Positions 25,301 to 34,800 of a DNA stretch of 64,000 nucleotides are shown here, piece after piece. Location: the NCBI GenBank assembly GCA_017979445.1, contig CM030714.1:47507220-47571219 (forward strand). Reading direction: 5' to 3'. A model generated the notes under the pieces. It made no database searches, was not told the DNA's origin, and saw only the letters and a program-made list of their open reading frames with translations. The DNA comes from Akebia trifoliata (Eukaryota; Streptophyta; Magnoliopsida; Ranunculales; Lardizabalaceae). The first letter of the stretch is position 1. Each line of letters begins with the position of its first letter. The translations under genes were made by a program, and so were the position numbers.

Positions 25301-28300
25301 TCACGGAAATTGCATCCCCACTGGAGGCTTTCGCATGCCGACGTTGAATGGCATTCAAGGCAATATGACCATCGCGTATGCTTTCGTGAGCAGTATGCCT
25401 TGGTTAAGGGGCACAGGGAGTAAAATTTTTTACAAAGAACAATCAATCAGACCATTTTTATTGCTTAAAAATATTTCTTATATCTTTTGAAAAGTGAAGT
25501 AAAATATCTACATGAAAACCCAGTGCTCAAATACAGTGATTTACCTCCTTCCTTGGCTGGCAAGTCTTATTCTTCTCTCTCTTTTTTCCTTCTTCTTTAT
25601 GTGCAAATTTATTAAGCAGAAAGAAAACAGACAAAAATGGTGGTCCTGAAGACCAGCCTAAAGCAAATATTACAGCAAACAAATACAAAAGACATAAATA
25701 GCTATCCTTGAGAAACTCCAGCTCCCATATGAAGGCAAAATCTTCAAAGAAAAACCACAGAAACTCAGACATAAGCGGACTAATAAAGCAAGAGAGCTGA
25801 GGTGAGAAAAAAAATTGACCTGAAATATGTCTACCAAGAGGTTCTTGGATGAGTTGGCAAGCCACCATAACCTCAAGGTCTTATTAAAAACCGGAAGAGC
25901 TTCTTCTTTTTTCTTTTCTTTTTTTGATAATTAAAGAAGTCATTAACATTCTAATATAGATCCTAGAGGTTAAGAAAACATACAAAGGATGAAATTTAAA
26001 CTAAAAAAGAACTCAGCCTAGGAATAATGAGATCCCATCTGAAAATGAATCTTCAAGTAGCTTTTAGATTAGGAATATACCCAACTATATTGGATAGATT
26101 TCATGCCCAGTGCCTAGAACATAGAGAGGTGTGTCAAGACTATGCAAGCCAAAATGGTCATCATTTCCAAGCTACTAGATTATGTGTACCCAATTGTTTT
26201 CCATAGGAAATTTTTTTTTTGCAAAGTTGCAATCGGGTGGACCTGGAGGGTACTTCAATGTCAACAAGAACTTAGCCTTGGTAGTAGACAAATAATAGAT
26301 ATATGGTGTGCCAAACCCCTGAATGCGGACATAATATTGGGTTATTTCCAGTTTCGAAAGCTTTGTCAAGAGATCTCTCTGTGGATTTTGTTTTGGGTTT
26401 GCCAAGTTCAACTAAAGGGATTTGACTTTTTGTAGATGTGGAACGATTCTCTAAGATGGCTCATTTTTTTCCTACAGAAATTGTCATATGTTCTCTTATC
26501 TCTCCCCGATTCTTTAAGACCATTCCCTTGCATGGTATTCCCAAATCAATCACTTTGATCTATTGAGTGTTATGTTATCTGCCTCCGCTCATGAGTGCCA
26601 CATACTCATGCATCATGCCCCAGTTCGACCCATGACCCTCTTATATTCATAATTGCACCTCTCCCCAACAGATCGGTCTTTTGGGGTAAATGGTTTGTCA
26701 ACATGATCAAGATGTCAAATGAACCATTTTTTTTTATGGACTTTGTGGACATTGTGCACCAAATTACTTTTTTCAGTGTTTATTACCCTCAAACTAATGG
26801 TCAGACTGAAGTAGTGAAAAGAAGTCTTGGAGATCTATTGCATAGTATTGTTGGCCAGCAAAAGTGATGGGATATGGCACTATCTCATATTAAGTTTTCA
26901 TACAACAGCCCAATCGATCATTCCACACAAAAGACTTTGTTTGAATTGAAGTAGTGCAAGGAAGATCACCAGGTAATGTGCTTCCGCAACCAAAAACCAA
27001 TGGAAGCAAGTATTTTTCAGTTGGTGATTATTGTATAGTTTATTGCCCAGATATGATTTCATGGTGGCACCTACATCAAACTAAAAATGGAGGAGATTTG
27101 AAGCATATAAAATGTCAAGAAATTCAAGGAGAATTCCTGATATGTTTAGCTTCTTCCATAGTACAAGTTTCATTGTGTTATTCCAATATTAATTGATCAA
27201 ACATACTAAACATTTCGAACCAAGGGGTAGCCTGAGACAAGATTGCTCGTGTGATTGACGTTGGTGAGACTTGCACAAGATGAGCACATGGTTTTAAATG
27301 TCATCCGAGGCCGCAATGACTTGCCCGAGTCATCTCGGTACCGTTAAGCAACAAGACGGATATGCACTGTGACTCAACTTTCACACCATCTCACGAGATA
27401 AATGAGATGACTAGAAACGATATTTTGAAAATCTCATACGAGACAGAAAAACTCGGCCAAGTTGACTGGGATTTTGTAGATTTTGATTAACATAATTAAT
27501 TTTTTAGAATTTAAATTTTTATTATATAAATAAAACATGATTTTATGATTAAACATCTTCTAATCCACCTTATTCTATTAAAAATTTATAATTATTTTAA
27601 TCCAAATATATGTAAATAAATCATAGTAAACCGAGTCAAGTGGTTTGTCTCGTCTGAGACGAATTGACTCGTCCAAGACAACTTGGTCTCGCCCACGGAC
27701 GAGACATCAAAACGAGTTTTGAAACCATGGATGAGCATCATAATATCTTGTTTAGTGGAATGAATAGTTTCCAAATGATAATACTAGAGTGATTTTGAGA
27801 GTTTTGGCATGAAATTACATGAAAATGATAAGTGCGTGGCACATATACAAGGATTTCTTGGGTAGTTGCTATTTCTGTGTTCTTTATTGAGTAGTTTCTA
27901 ATTTGGGAAGAGTTAGGTGCTATTTTATTTAAATAAAAGTTAGGTTAGTTTGCTACTGTTTTGGGCAGATTTAGATGTTATTTTTATTTAATTAATTTTA
28001 GAAGGTTGTTGGAGAGGCTAAGTAATAAAAGGAGGAGAAGAAAGAAAGGAAGGGGTGGAAAAATAATTCTCTCTCTTTTGAGAACAGGAGGCCATCCCCC
28101 TCGAGGTGGACTTGTCTATGTTACTCTCTCTTTTCTATTTATAAAGCTAGAATTTTTTATATAGTTCTGTTAAGTTCTTATCAGAAAACTGAATCAAAGA
28201 AAATCATTTACGGCACGAAATTGTAACACCAATCATATTGTTCTTCAGTTAATTCAAGTAAACATTTCAATTGATCAAACGAAGAATACTCTATAATATA

Positions 28301-28590
28301 TATAACAGAAAGATAATAATTCAAAGAGCACAAACCACAACAAAACATAAAAGAAAAAAGGAAAAAAACGTATAAAAATGATGAATTGGGAAAGGATATC
28401 AGACAGAAAGAACGAACGAATCGCCCAGCAATGCGAGAACAAGCTTTGATCCAGGGACTGTGAACTTGTTAAGATCAGAAGCAGAGCAAAAGGCGAGATT
28501 CGTCAGAGCTAGATCTGGGGCTGGTGTGTTGGTGACGATCATAGTCGAAGGAGCCGTAGTTGAGGAACCAAATCGTGATCTCCCCGCCAT
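9401..28590 (-). CDS. NSF: Vesicle-fusing ATPase NSF (N-ethylmaleimide-sensitive factor)
   Basis: This is a cytosolic hexameric AAA+ ATPase that, with alpha-SNAP, takes apart SNARE complexes after membrane fusion. Coding exons (high to low): 28590-28400, 25392-25297, 25188-25107, 24917-24867, 22019-21849, 21710-21556, 21459-21351, 20299-20200, 20122-20067, 19799-19734, 19625-19543, 19125-18992, 16729-16519, 15007-14876, 14798-14738, 14618-14559, 14289-14231, 14125-14038, 12503-12381, 10903-10838, 9544-9401. They total 2238 nt, 745 residues plus stop, close to the 742 I recall for Arabidopsis NSF. The N domain covers about residues 1-205. D1 has Walker A GPPGTGKT (262-269), Walker B IIFDEID (327-333) and SRGSTRDG. 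D2 has GPSGSGKT (542-549) and IIILDDIER (598-606), and the protein ends [10 protein letters not shown]. No frameshift or stop occurs, so the gene looks functional. Intron 1 is AT-AC; the others are GT-AG. Confidence 0.97.
10342..10371. repeat. Homopolymer of 30 G in NSF intron 20
   Basis: An AT dinucleotide run (about 10322-10338) is followed directly by 30 consecutive G. It produces a false Pro-rich open frame on the minus strand. True length and sequencing artefact cannot be separated here. Confidence 0.8.
11085..11555. repeat. Diverged tandem repeat in NSF intron 20
   Basis: A unit of about 230 bp starting CTTATGATCA occurs at about 11087 and 11320, with matching internal blocks (AAGAAGAGAAATA, GATARACCA followed by GATGRYGC, and ACTTCA). 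A further 40-nt segment starting GATAGACCACTTGATG is repeated exactly at 11410 and 11514. The long plus-strand open frame across it has no known motif and is probably chance. Confidence 0.55.
15825..15995 (+). mobile_element. RTE-type LINE remnant, RT C-terminal end
   Basis: The plus strand encodes a broken reading of the RTE C-terminal signature: [12 protein letters not shown], then [12 protein letters not shown], then DRIE and [15 protein letters not shown], with an in-frame stop. It lies in NSF intron 13. Identity rests on my memory of plant RTE termini (RGRPKKTW, ALDRxEW). Confidence 0.65.
17290..17480 (-). mobile_element. RTE-type LINE 3' end
   Basis: On the minus strand it reads [17 protein letters not shown], then [12 protein letters not shown], and ends in a TGATGATGATGATGA repeat, as in 3' ends of plant RTE elements. 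It shares GTTGAAGGTTCTAAAAGAG with the copy at 15825 but lies in the opposite direction, in NSF intron 12. Confidence 0.6.
18610..18840 (+). mobile_element. Probable LINE 3' tail
   Basis: T-rich sequence with the layout of plant L1 3' ends (CTAATGGACTTCTAGTTCATC, GTAATACAAATACCT, then CATCGAAAAAGAAAAAGG). No coding part is recognisable. Confidence 0.35.
20745..21175 (+). mobile_element. L1-type LINE remnant, C-terminal end
   Basis: In broken frames the plus strand reads [19 protein letters not shown], a region resembling the common L1 'WRERNNxIF' block, and [10 protein letters not shown], then a T-rich 3' UTR. It lies in NSF intron 7. Confidence 0.55.
22336..22557 (-). mobile_element. Copia LTR, related to the element at 37297-41689
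   Basis: This 222-bp sequence is clearly alignable with both LTRs of the copia element (shared: GAGTAGGTCA, TATTAAAAACATGTG, TTACATTAATGA, AATAAGACATGGGT). It starts TGTTAGA. Above it, on the minus strand, a purine-rich stretch CTCGAGGGTG resembles the polypurine tract, so it is probably the 3' LTR of a truncated copy rather than a clean solo LTR. No 5-bp duplication was found. It lies in NSF intron 4. Confidence 0.75.
23253..23274 (-). mobile_element. 22-bp retro-insertion (LINE tail only)
   Basis: On the minus strand the insert is CACCGATC followed by 14 A. It is flanked by perfect 18-bp duplications aaaacaatcttaaagaat (23235-23252 and 23275-23292). A poly(A) end with a long duplication is the mark of target-primed reverse transcription. 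Confidence 0.75.
23293..24115 (-). mobile_element. L1-type reverse transcriptase remnant
   Basis: Read on the minus strand from 24110 down: [16 protein letters not shown] (RT core), then KVGNGG-like, [34 protein letters not shown]. These follow the order of plant L1 ORF2, with many stops. It lies in NSF intron 4 and ends close to an L1 3' end pointing the other way. Confidence 0.7.
24160..24551 (+). mobile_element. L1-type LINE 3' end with poly(A)
   Basis: The plus strand reads [41 protein letters not shown], then a 3' UTR with CTTCAATAAAATTC and TTATC followed by 12 A. Those are C-terminal and tail features of plant L1 ORF2. Frames are interrupted. Confidence 0.7.
25545..26090 (-). mobile_element. 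Two L1-type 3' ends in series
   Basis: On the minus strand two C-terminal/3' UTR segments follow each other (about 26090-25890, ending TTATCAAAAAAAGAAAAG; then about 25885-25545, with [15 protein letters not shown]). They resemble the tail at 34815-35065. They lie in the U12 intron of NSF. Confidence 0.55.
26200..28200 (+). mobile_element. Ty3/gypsy 3' half, integrase and LTR-like part
   Basis: Broken plus-strand frames give the integrase order [22 protein letters not shown]-like, [25 protein letters not shown] and [13 protein letters not shown] hAT-type MITE interrupts it at 27287-27729, and 27760-28200 is LTR-like. No intact frame remains. It lies in NSF intron 1. Confidence 0.7.
27287..27729. 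mobile_element. hAT-type MITE, CATGGTTT family, copy 2
   Basis: It starts CATGGTTTTAAATG and ends TTTTGAAACCATG, with perfect 8-bp duplications gatgagca at 27279-27286 and 27730-27737. It carries many GAGAC/GTCTC subrepeats like copy 1 at 5113-5336. It is nested in the gypsy fragment. Confidence 0.85.
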
Positions 28591-28631
28591 TATTGAGTCT
28601 AACAGAGAGATCGAAAGGTGGGATTTTGCGC

Positions 28632-28652
28632 AGAGAGAGAGAGAGAGAGAGA
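28632..28652 (-). repeat. GA/CT microsatellite in the NSF leader
   Basis: About ten AG dinucleotides lie 42 bp upstream of the NSF ATG, so CT-rich on the coding strand. CT runs are common in plant 5' UTRs; a regulatory role is only inferred. Confidence 0.6.
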
Positions 28653-28750
28653 AAAGTAATACAAATGATTTTCTTCAGTTTCAAGTGATGGAGACAAGAA
28701 AGAAATGAAATCGTTAGGCACTACAGGCAGTTGAAATGACAAAAAATATG

Positions 28751-28877
28751 TACTGCGATTCTCACAAGTCTGACGTGGGATGTGCAGTTAACCATAGATG
28801 TGTTTCCTCGCGATACGACTAAAAACCATCTACGATTATGTATGCATGTCCACGTCAGAATTGTGAGAATCACAATA
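28751..28877. mobile_element. MITE-like element in the NSF promoter
   Basis: The arms at 28751-28778 and 28850-28877 are inverted repeats of about 28 bp (GATTCTCACAAGTCTGACGTGG and the complement, three or four differences). It lies about 160 bp above the NSF ATG. The duplication is unclear, possibly TA. Confidence 0.65.
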
Positions 28878-31875
28878 GATCATGTGTCACCCCAGCACGA
28901 CTCGAAAAAGAAAAGATTATTGAGAGGTAGATTTAAGCACAACCCTCGGACTTGGGTGAATACTTGAGACAACCCAGACATTGAAACAAGCTGATGAGAC
29001 ACCCCTTGCCTTGGTCTACCATGCCCGTAGGGCATAAAATGGCTCGGATTTTATACTAAATCCGAGTGATCCAAAAGGTTTGGAGTCTTAGAGTAGATCC
29101 GAATAAAAAAATGGATCGAATATGGTTTCATGGCCCATAATCTGAGTCGAATGCAGAACCATCTATATATACTCCTAGATCCAAAGTATATATTACTTCG
29201 AAAATTATACTTTTAGATTTTCCAAAATATCTTTTTCTACTACTTTAATATAACACAAATTCCTTTAATATAAAAAATTGATCCATCACAGAATCGTAGA
29301 TCATGCTTTGAGATACATAGAATCATAAATCTTTTTTCTTGTGTATCCCAAGACAAATAATCTACAGTTTTGTGATGGGGGTGAATGTTAGAGAAGGACA
29401 TCAAATTATCACAACTCTGGAAAAAAATGATTACAAAGAATAGCAATTAACAAAAAAGTGTAATAGAAAAAATGTTGAATTATCTGAAAGTATGCCATCG
29501 AAATCAAGCAATTCGATCACATCAGCTCCAAATTCATATTAAGTTGATTAAAATGATTCGGATATGGTTTATCCACTAGAACACAAGTTATATTCAAATA
29601 CGAATTCAAATCTAAATAAATAATTCGGGTCAAAATATGGATATACTTAAATCTGAGCCAAATCTAACCCATTTTAAACCCTAGTTGTCCATGCATACAA
29701 CACTAATTACAAATGTATTAAATGCATTTGTCTTCAACCTCTTGTCAAGACCCTAATTTTATTTTTTTTCAAAAAACATCCATTTATTTTCAACCATTTT
29801 GCAATCGGGATGTGTTATTTACGCCAATCTTTTTTTCTCTTCTCACCAACATACTCACCCACTTAAAAAGAGGGAGTGCAACAAGCAATCTTACTTTTAC
29901 TCATGCCTTTACCACCCTAATTCCACCCTAATTGAATCTCATTCAGTCTCCTCTGCCTCTCTTTCTCTTCTTCTTTTTCTTTTTCTCTCTCTTCTTCTTC
30001 TTCTTCTTCTCTCTCTCTCTCTCTTGTCTCTTTATAAAGCAATACCCTTAAAGCTTGCAAAATAGATTAGCAATGCTTGTGAAAATCTCAACTCCTAATT
30101 TTAGAGGTTGTTAGAATTGGCAACACATAAGAAAATCAAATGCAACTCCATTCGGTAAGATTCTACCTAAAAGGACTCGATAGATTCCTAAGGTGTCCCA
30201 ATCAGTAGGTTCCTATCGAGTTTGTTTAGGTAGATTCAATAGAATCCTAGTTAGTCTCTATGAAAATTCTTAGTAGTTTATTATGGAACAAAACCTTAAC
30301 TTTTTTTTTAAGCGAACGTGGCAAGTAATTTCACTATTTATTAAAAAAATAGTCATTATGTGGATGAGATGAGCAAAAAAAGTTGGTGCAAGTAGCCATC
30401 CATTTTGCAATCTCTACGATAAAATCCTTCTGAGTCATGATTTTATTACACCATAAAAACGTGAACGAAACCCCACTAGTGATTTTGTTATAAAATCACA
30501 CCATAAATATGATTTTGTGATTGTACCATCCATTCATTCATAGTATAATTTTATAACATATTCAATTATAGGGTTTCTTCGTATTCTTATGGTGTGGTCC
30601 TTTTAAAAAAAATGAATTTGACCTTGTTTTCGACCATTTGCCGATTATTGTGTTGTTCTATGTTGGGACAATCTAATTTCAATTGAGATTGAAATGAAAC
30701 ATTGAAGAATTCTAGAATATTTTAGACGTCTAAAAAATGTTTAAGAATGTTATAATCGATATTATTTAATTTTTCTCATCAACGAATAGTGCCTCAAAAC
30801 ATTTATTGAGATGGACAAATATAAATTATAAAAGTTGCAATTCGAAACAAGCATTTGTTTGGAATCGAGGTTTCTAAACGTCTTAGAGCACTCAACTAAT
30901 GCTCAGGACACATGCAATCCCCTCCCGCAATCACCAAGTAATTTTTGGGATAAAGGGGAGATTCGAAGTCAAGACATCCACTTCTTAAGGCTTGGTGTTG
31001 GCCTATCTAATTTGATGGTATTAGTTTGAACCATACACCAGTACAAACTGAACTAGTTTGTTGTACAATTTAGAATACGTTTGTAAAATCAAGCAAACCA
31101 TGAATCCATCGAATTTTGATAGGATTTGATGACCCAAAGCATGTTAGTTTAAAATAATTTTTTCATTAGCTCGATAAACCAAATAATTTCTTAATTATTT
31201 CGATAAACGAAATCAATTTATTATATTTTTTTCATTGTTTGTATTTAGAAATTAGATTATTATATTTAACTTGATTTTTTTTAACACCATAATTATACTT
31301 GTAAGTTGAATTATATCGATTCACAAGCGAACCAAGCTAAGAAACTGCTCTAAGGAACCAAAGTGAACCAAGAATCGAATTATCTCTACCTAACCCCATG
31401 AATCGAGCTCATTCTAGAGTGGCGAACCATGGATTCGAATTCAAAGCGCGAACCACTAACCAGATAACATTGGTCTTGGCCACGTCACCAATCATCAGGG
31501 GATAAAATTAAGAGTCGTGATTTTCTAACTCCCCCCTCTACTCTCTCGACGTGGCATGCGATAGAATCATAGATTTTCTTTCATCAAGATGCACAATTGT
31601 ACATCCATGTAAATATGTGCAGTTGATGAGGTGGGTGTGGGGGTGGATTGCACAACTTTGAACCTTCTCATAAATCGGTTCATAAAAACCAATGGTCCAC
31701 TCGGTTCTCGTTCTACTTGAACCGAACATGATTTTCCTACAAATTCCGGTCGGTCCACTAGTTCTAACCGGTCTATCAAAACACAGAGAAAAGCTTAAAC
31801 CCTAACGAAACCCTGCTCACCAGGGATGTCTCACTGAACTTAAAAGCTCTCTCACATTTGGAGAGGAGAGGGGCA
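28878..31875. other. Divergent intergenic region, NSF to bL21m
   Basis: Contains a CT-rich microsatellite near 29955-30028, an inverted-repeat element at 30447-30597 (listed) and AT-rich sequence. The bL21m promoter should be within the last few hundred bases; I see no convincing TATA box. Short open frames here have no recognisable motif. Confidence 0.5.
30447..30597. repeat. MITE-like inverted repeat
   Basis: The left arm (ACACCATAAAAACG, CGAAACCCC) at 30447-30474 pairs with the right arm at 30571-30597 (GGGTTTCTTCG, CTTATGGTGT). An internal palindrome GTGATTTTGTTATAAAATCAC-like lies between. Probably a 150-bp miniature element. Confidence 0.5.
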
Positions 31876-34800
31876 ATGGCGAACAGAAGATGCCTTAAAG
31901 CCTTAACCCTAAATCGCACATATATTCTCTCATCAAACGCACGATTTCAAACCCTCATAACTCCATCTTCTCTTCAAATCCTCTCTGATAATGATCATCT
32001 TCCCCTTGAAAACCCCATCTCAAATCTTCACCAAATTCGTCGTAATTTCGAATCTCTTTGTCGCATTCAATCGAAATCTCTTCGCTACTTCTCTTCTCAA
32101 AAAAGAAATTCCGGCAAATACGAAGACGGCGACAACAAGGATGAAGATGAAGATAATGATGATGACGATGATGATGATGAAGATGAAGATGACGAGGAGG
32201 AGGAGGATGAAGAAGGAGAATTGAGCGACTGTAGTGATGGAGAAGGTGTCGGCGTTGATAACGTTAGCTCCGTATCGAATCGTGTTGTGAGCAGAACGTA
32301 TTCGGTCGAGGAGAAAGCGAAAGAAGCGGATGCAATTGGGTACAAAGTGATTGGGACTCTTGATCCTTCGGAGCGGCCCTTTACAGCGTGGGAGCCGGTT
32401 TTCGCCATTGTTCAGGTTAGTGATCTTGATTTTGTTGGAAACAATGGCATAAATTTCTCCTCCAGCAATAGAACTGATCCCTTTTTGTTTTATGTTTTTT
32501 TTTACTTCATAGATTGGTTCTCATCAGTTCAAGGTTAGTAATGGGGATGCAATTTACACTGAGAAACTGAAATTCTGCGAGGTTAATGATAAGGTACGAG
32601 GCGCCGATATTGTTGTTTTCATATCAAGTTTTCGTCTTTTTGTATTTATGTAGAGTCATTAAGATATAGAATATGCAATAGGACTGCCCAATCTTTTGGG
32701 TGTGAACTTTGATTGAAAAGAGATAGAATTGTTGAAATATGAGTTGTTGGATTGATTGAAAGCAATGTTAGTGTCCACAAACTCTCCCCAAGACATAGAC
32801 CGCTCTAGTGCTCACAATTCACACCTCTTAAATCTCGAGAATCATTAAGTGCTTGGTTGGTGCAGGTTAGATTATACATCTTATTAAAATGTATATTATT
32901 TAATGCATTATTTGCAGGGAAAACGTTCTTGTGGTGGTTGTATGGTGTAACTAGGGAGGGAGAGATTTAAAAATCGATCCTTTATTTTGGATTTGTGCAT
33001 TTTCATCTAGAGTTTAAATCCCCTTTTTATTTTTTTGTTTAAAAATCATAATGGGGTCAATTTTTTATGTTAAATCTGTGATTTCTCAAGGTATTTTTCA
33101 TTTGGTATCCTGTTGGTTTTGAGTAACAAATATGAATTTCCAGGTTCTTAAGTTCGTAAAGTCTGAGAGTGCTATACTGCTTGTACAATAGACCTGGGAT
33201 CAAAACCTTGCCTTTACTCACTAACCACTTACTTGCTTGCCTACCCAAAAAACAAACAAACAGATACAACTAACACGCTACTGTAGAAATGAATTGCCTG
33301 ATTTTTTGAAGTATGGTGGACATGTTATGGAAATGGTCTTGAACAAAATTTCTCCCTGCAAAAACAGTGAAAACAGTATAATGTTTTTGAAATTTGTATA
33401 TTGGATCTCTGAGCAAGTTTCTACTTTGTAAATTAGATCTCATTGATAAGTCTACACATTAATTTTGCAATCCATGGTATCCTCAAGCAACATTGAAACA
33501 AAATATGTGGTTTACAATAACATGGTTTTCACTGTTTGATTGCATTTATTCTCCGTGCCATTGTGTTTCCAGGAATCCTGATTATTTTCTTGTTACTGAT
33601 GGAATGGAATGTCTCTTCATATATTGGAGTAAATGTTGCATTTTCTCTTAAATTTTTTACTACAAGAGTTGTTCACTTGTTCCCTTCTTTTTGGGTGTTG
33701 GGTTGTACCAAATGGTCCTTTTGTGGCTGCATGAATGGGAGTCCAGGAATAATCATTTTTTGGTTTTAACTTCAGATCAATGTTCCATCAACATTGTACG
33801 AGTGTTTGTCCTCGTGCATCATGTTTATATTTTTTTTCCTTTTGGTGCCTGGTTATATGCTTAAGTTTACCTAGTTGGGGTTGATAATCTTTAATATCCC
33901 TTTTTTCCTAATTTTGTTGTAATCAAATGGTTTGCCTAGGCATGTGTGCTGGCCCTCCTGCTGTGTATGTTTTTCTTTTGCCCTTTAATGTATTTTATAC
34001 TGGTGAAAAAACAAGATCTTATCAAGCATTTCCATCCAAACAAACAAAGAAGGCCACCTTAGAAGTAACAGGAGAATTCCATACCATGTTAATTAAGAAA
34101 GAAGGTGGCCTCACACACTATCCAAGATACTCTATTACTCTCTCATGTCACAAACTCACTAGTAAGAACACCCTTTCAACCAGAGATAGGGTAAATATAG
34201 GTAGATAAGACCTCAATGGATTTTCTCCGTATTATAAATCCTCTTACAATTCCATTGAATTACAAGGGCCTCCTTATATTGAATGTGATGATAGAAGGTA
34301 CCTAATGTCTTAGAGAATCCATGCCACCTCGGTGAGGTGGTAAAGTCTATGTGGTAGTACCACAGAACTGAGACCAACCCGTCTTCACCCTCAAACCTAT
34401 TTGTGCTATTGCAAGAATAGAGCTAATGAATCCATCTCCCAGTCTTTGATCATCTTCCTCTAACCCAATGTTCAAGATACTCTATTACTCTCCAATATAA
34501 CACACTCCCTGATAAGAGCACCTCTTTGAGTGGATATGGCATAAATAGATGGAAAATCAACCCACAATGAAAATCGTAAAAAAAAAGAGAGAAGAAGATG
34601 GAAATCAACCCTCAATAAATTGTTTCCTTACCATATATCCTCCCAAAACTTGATTGAATCTCCTGGGTCCAATTTATGTTGAATGCCACTACGAAAGGTA
34701 TCAAGCGCCTTAAAGAATCGTTTCCAATCACCAGTTCTAAATGACGAAGAATGTAATATATCATCCCACACATTGGCTCATACTCCATTTTTATCTTCGA

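Larger units (their letters stand above)
25393..28399 (-). other. U12-type AT-AC intron (NSF intron 1)
   Basis: After exon 1 the minus strand reads TG|ATATCCTTT, the exact minor-spliceosome AT-AC donor. The acceptor region reads CCCCTTAACCAAGGCATAC|TGCTCAC; CCCCTTAAC matches the U12 branch site TTCCTTRAY at 7 of 9 positions, with the branch A about 11 nt before the end. Only this join restores the conserved residues ([12 protein letters not shown], compared with LCGHGSVGDG in Arabidopsis). No GT-AG pair gives the right phase. The intron is 3007 bp, unusually long for this class, and contains L1 and gypsy fragments. Confidence 0.88.

Noticed and set aside
25369..25400. GT-AG splicing of NSF exon 1 (donor gtctga, acceptor accaag)
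   Set aside because: It gives the wrong reading phase, whereas the AT-AC pair restores conserved CAH and has U12 donor and branch motifs.
29799..30065. Leu/Ser-rich open frame
   Set aside because: Created by the CT microsatellite; no start context or homology.
31858..31875. Upstream start for bL21m
   Set aside because: The frame is open, but the first codon there is TTG; the first ATG is at 31876 and gives the expected MANRRC start.
32097..32408. Poly-Ser open frame on the minus strand
   Set aside because: Antisense shadow of the Asp/Glu tract of bL21m.
34320..34440. Third SINE candidate
   Set aside because: GGTGAGGTGGTAAAG resembles an A box, but no B box follows at the right distance.
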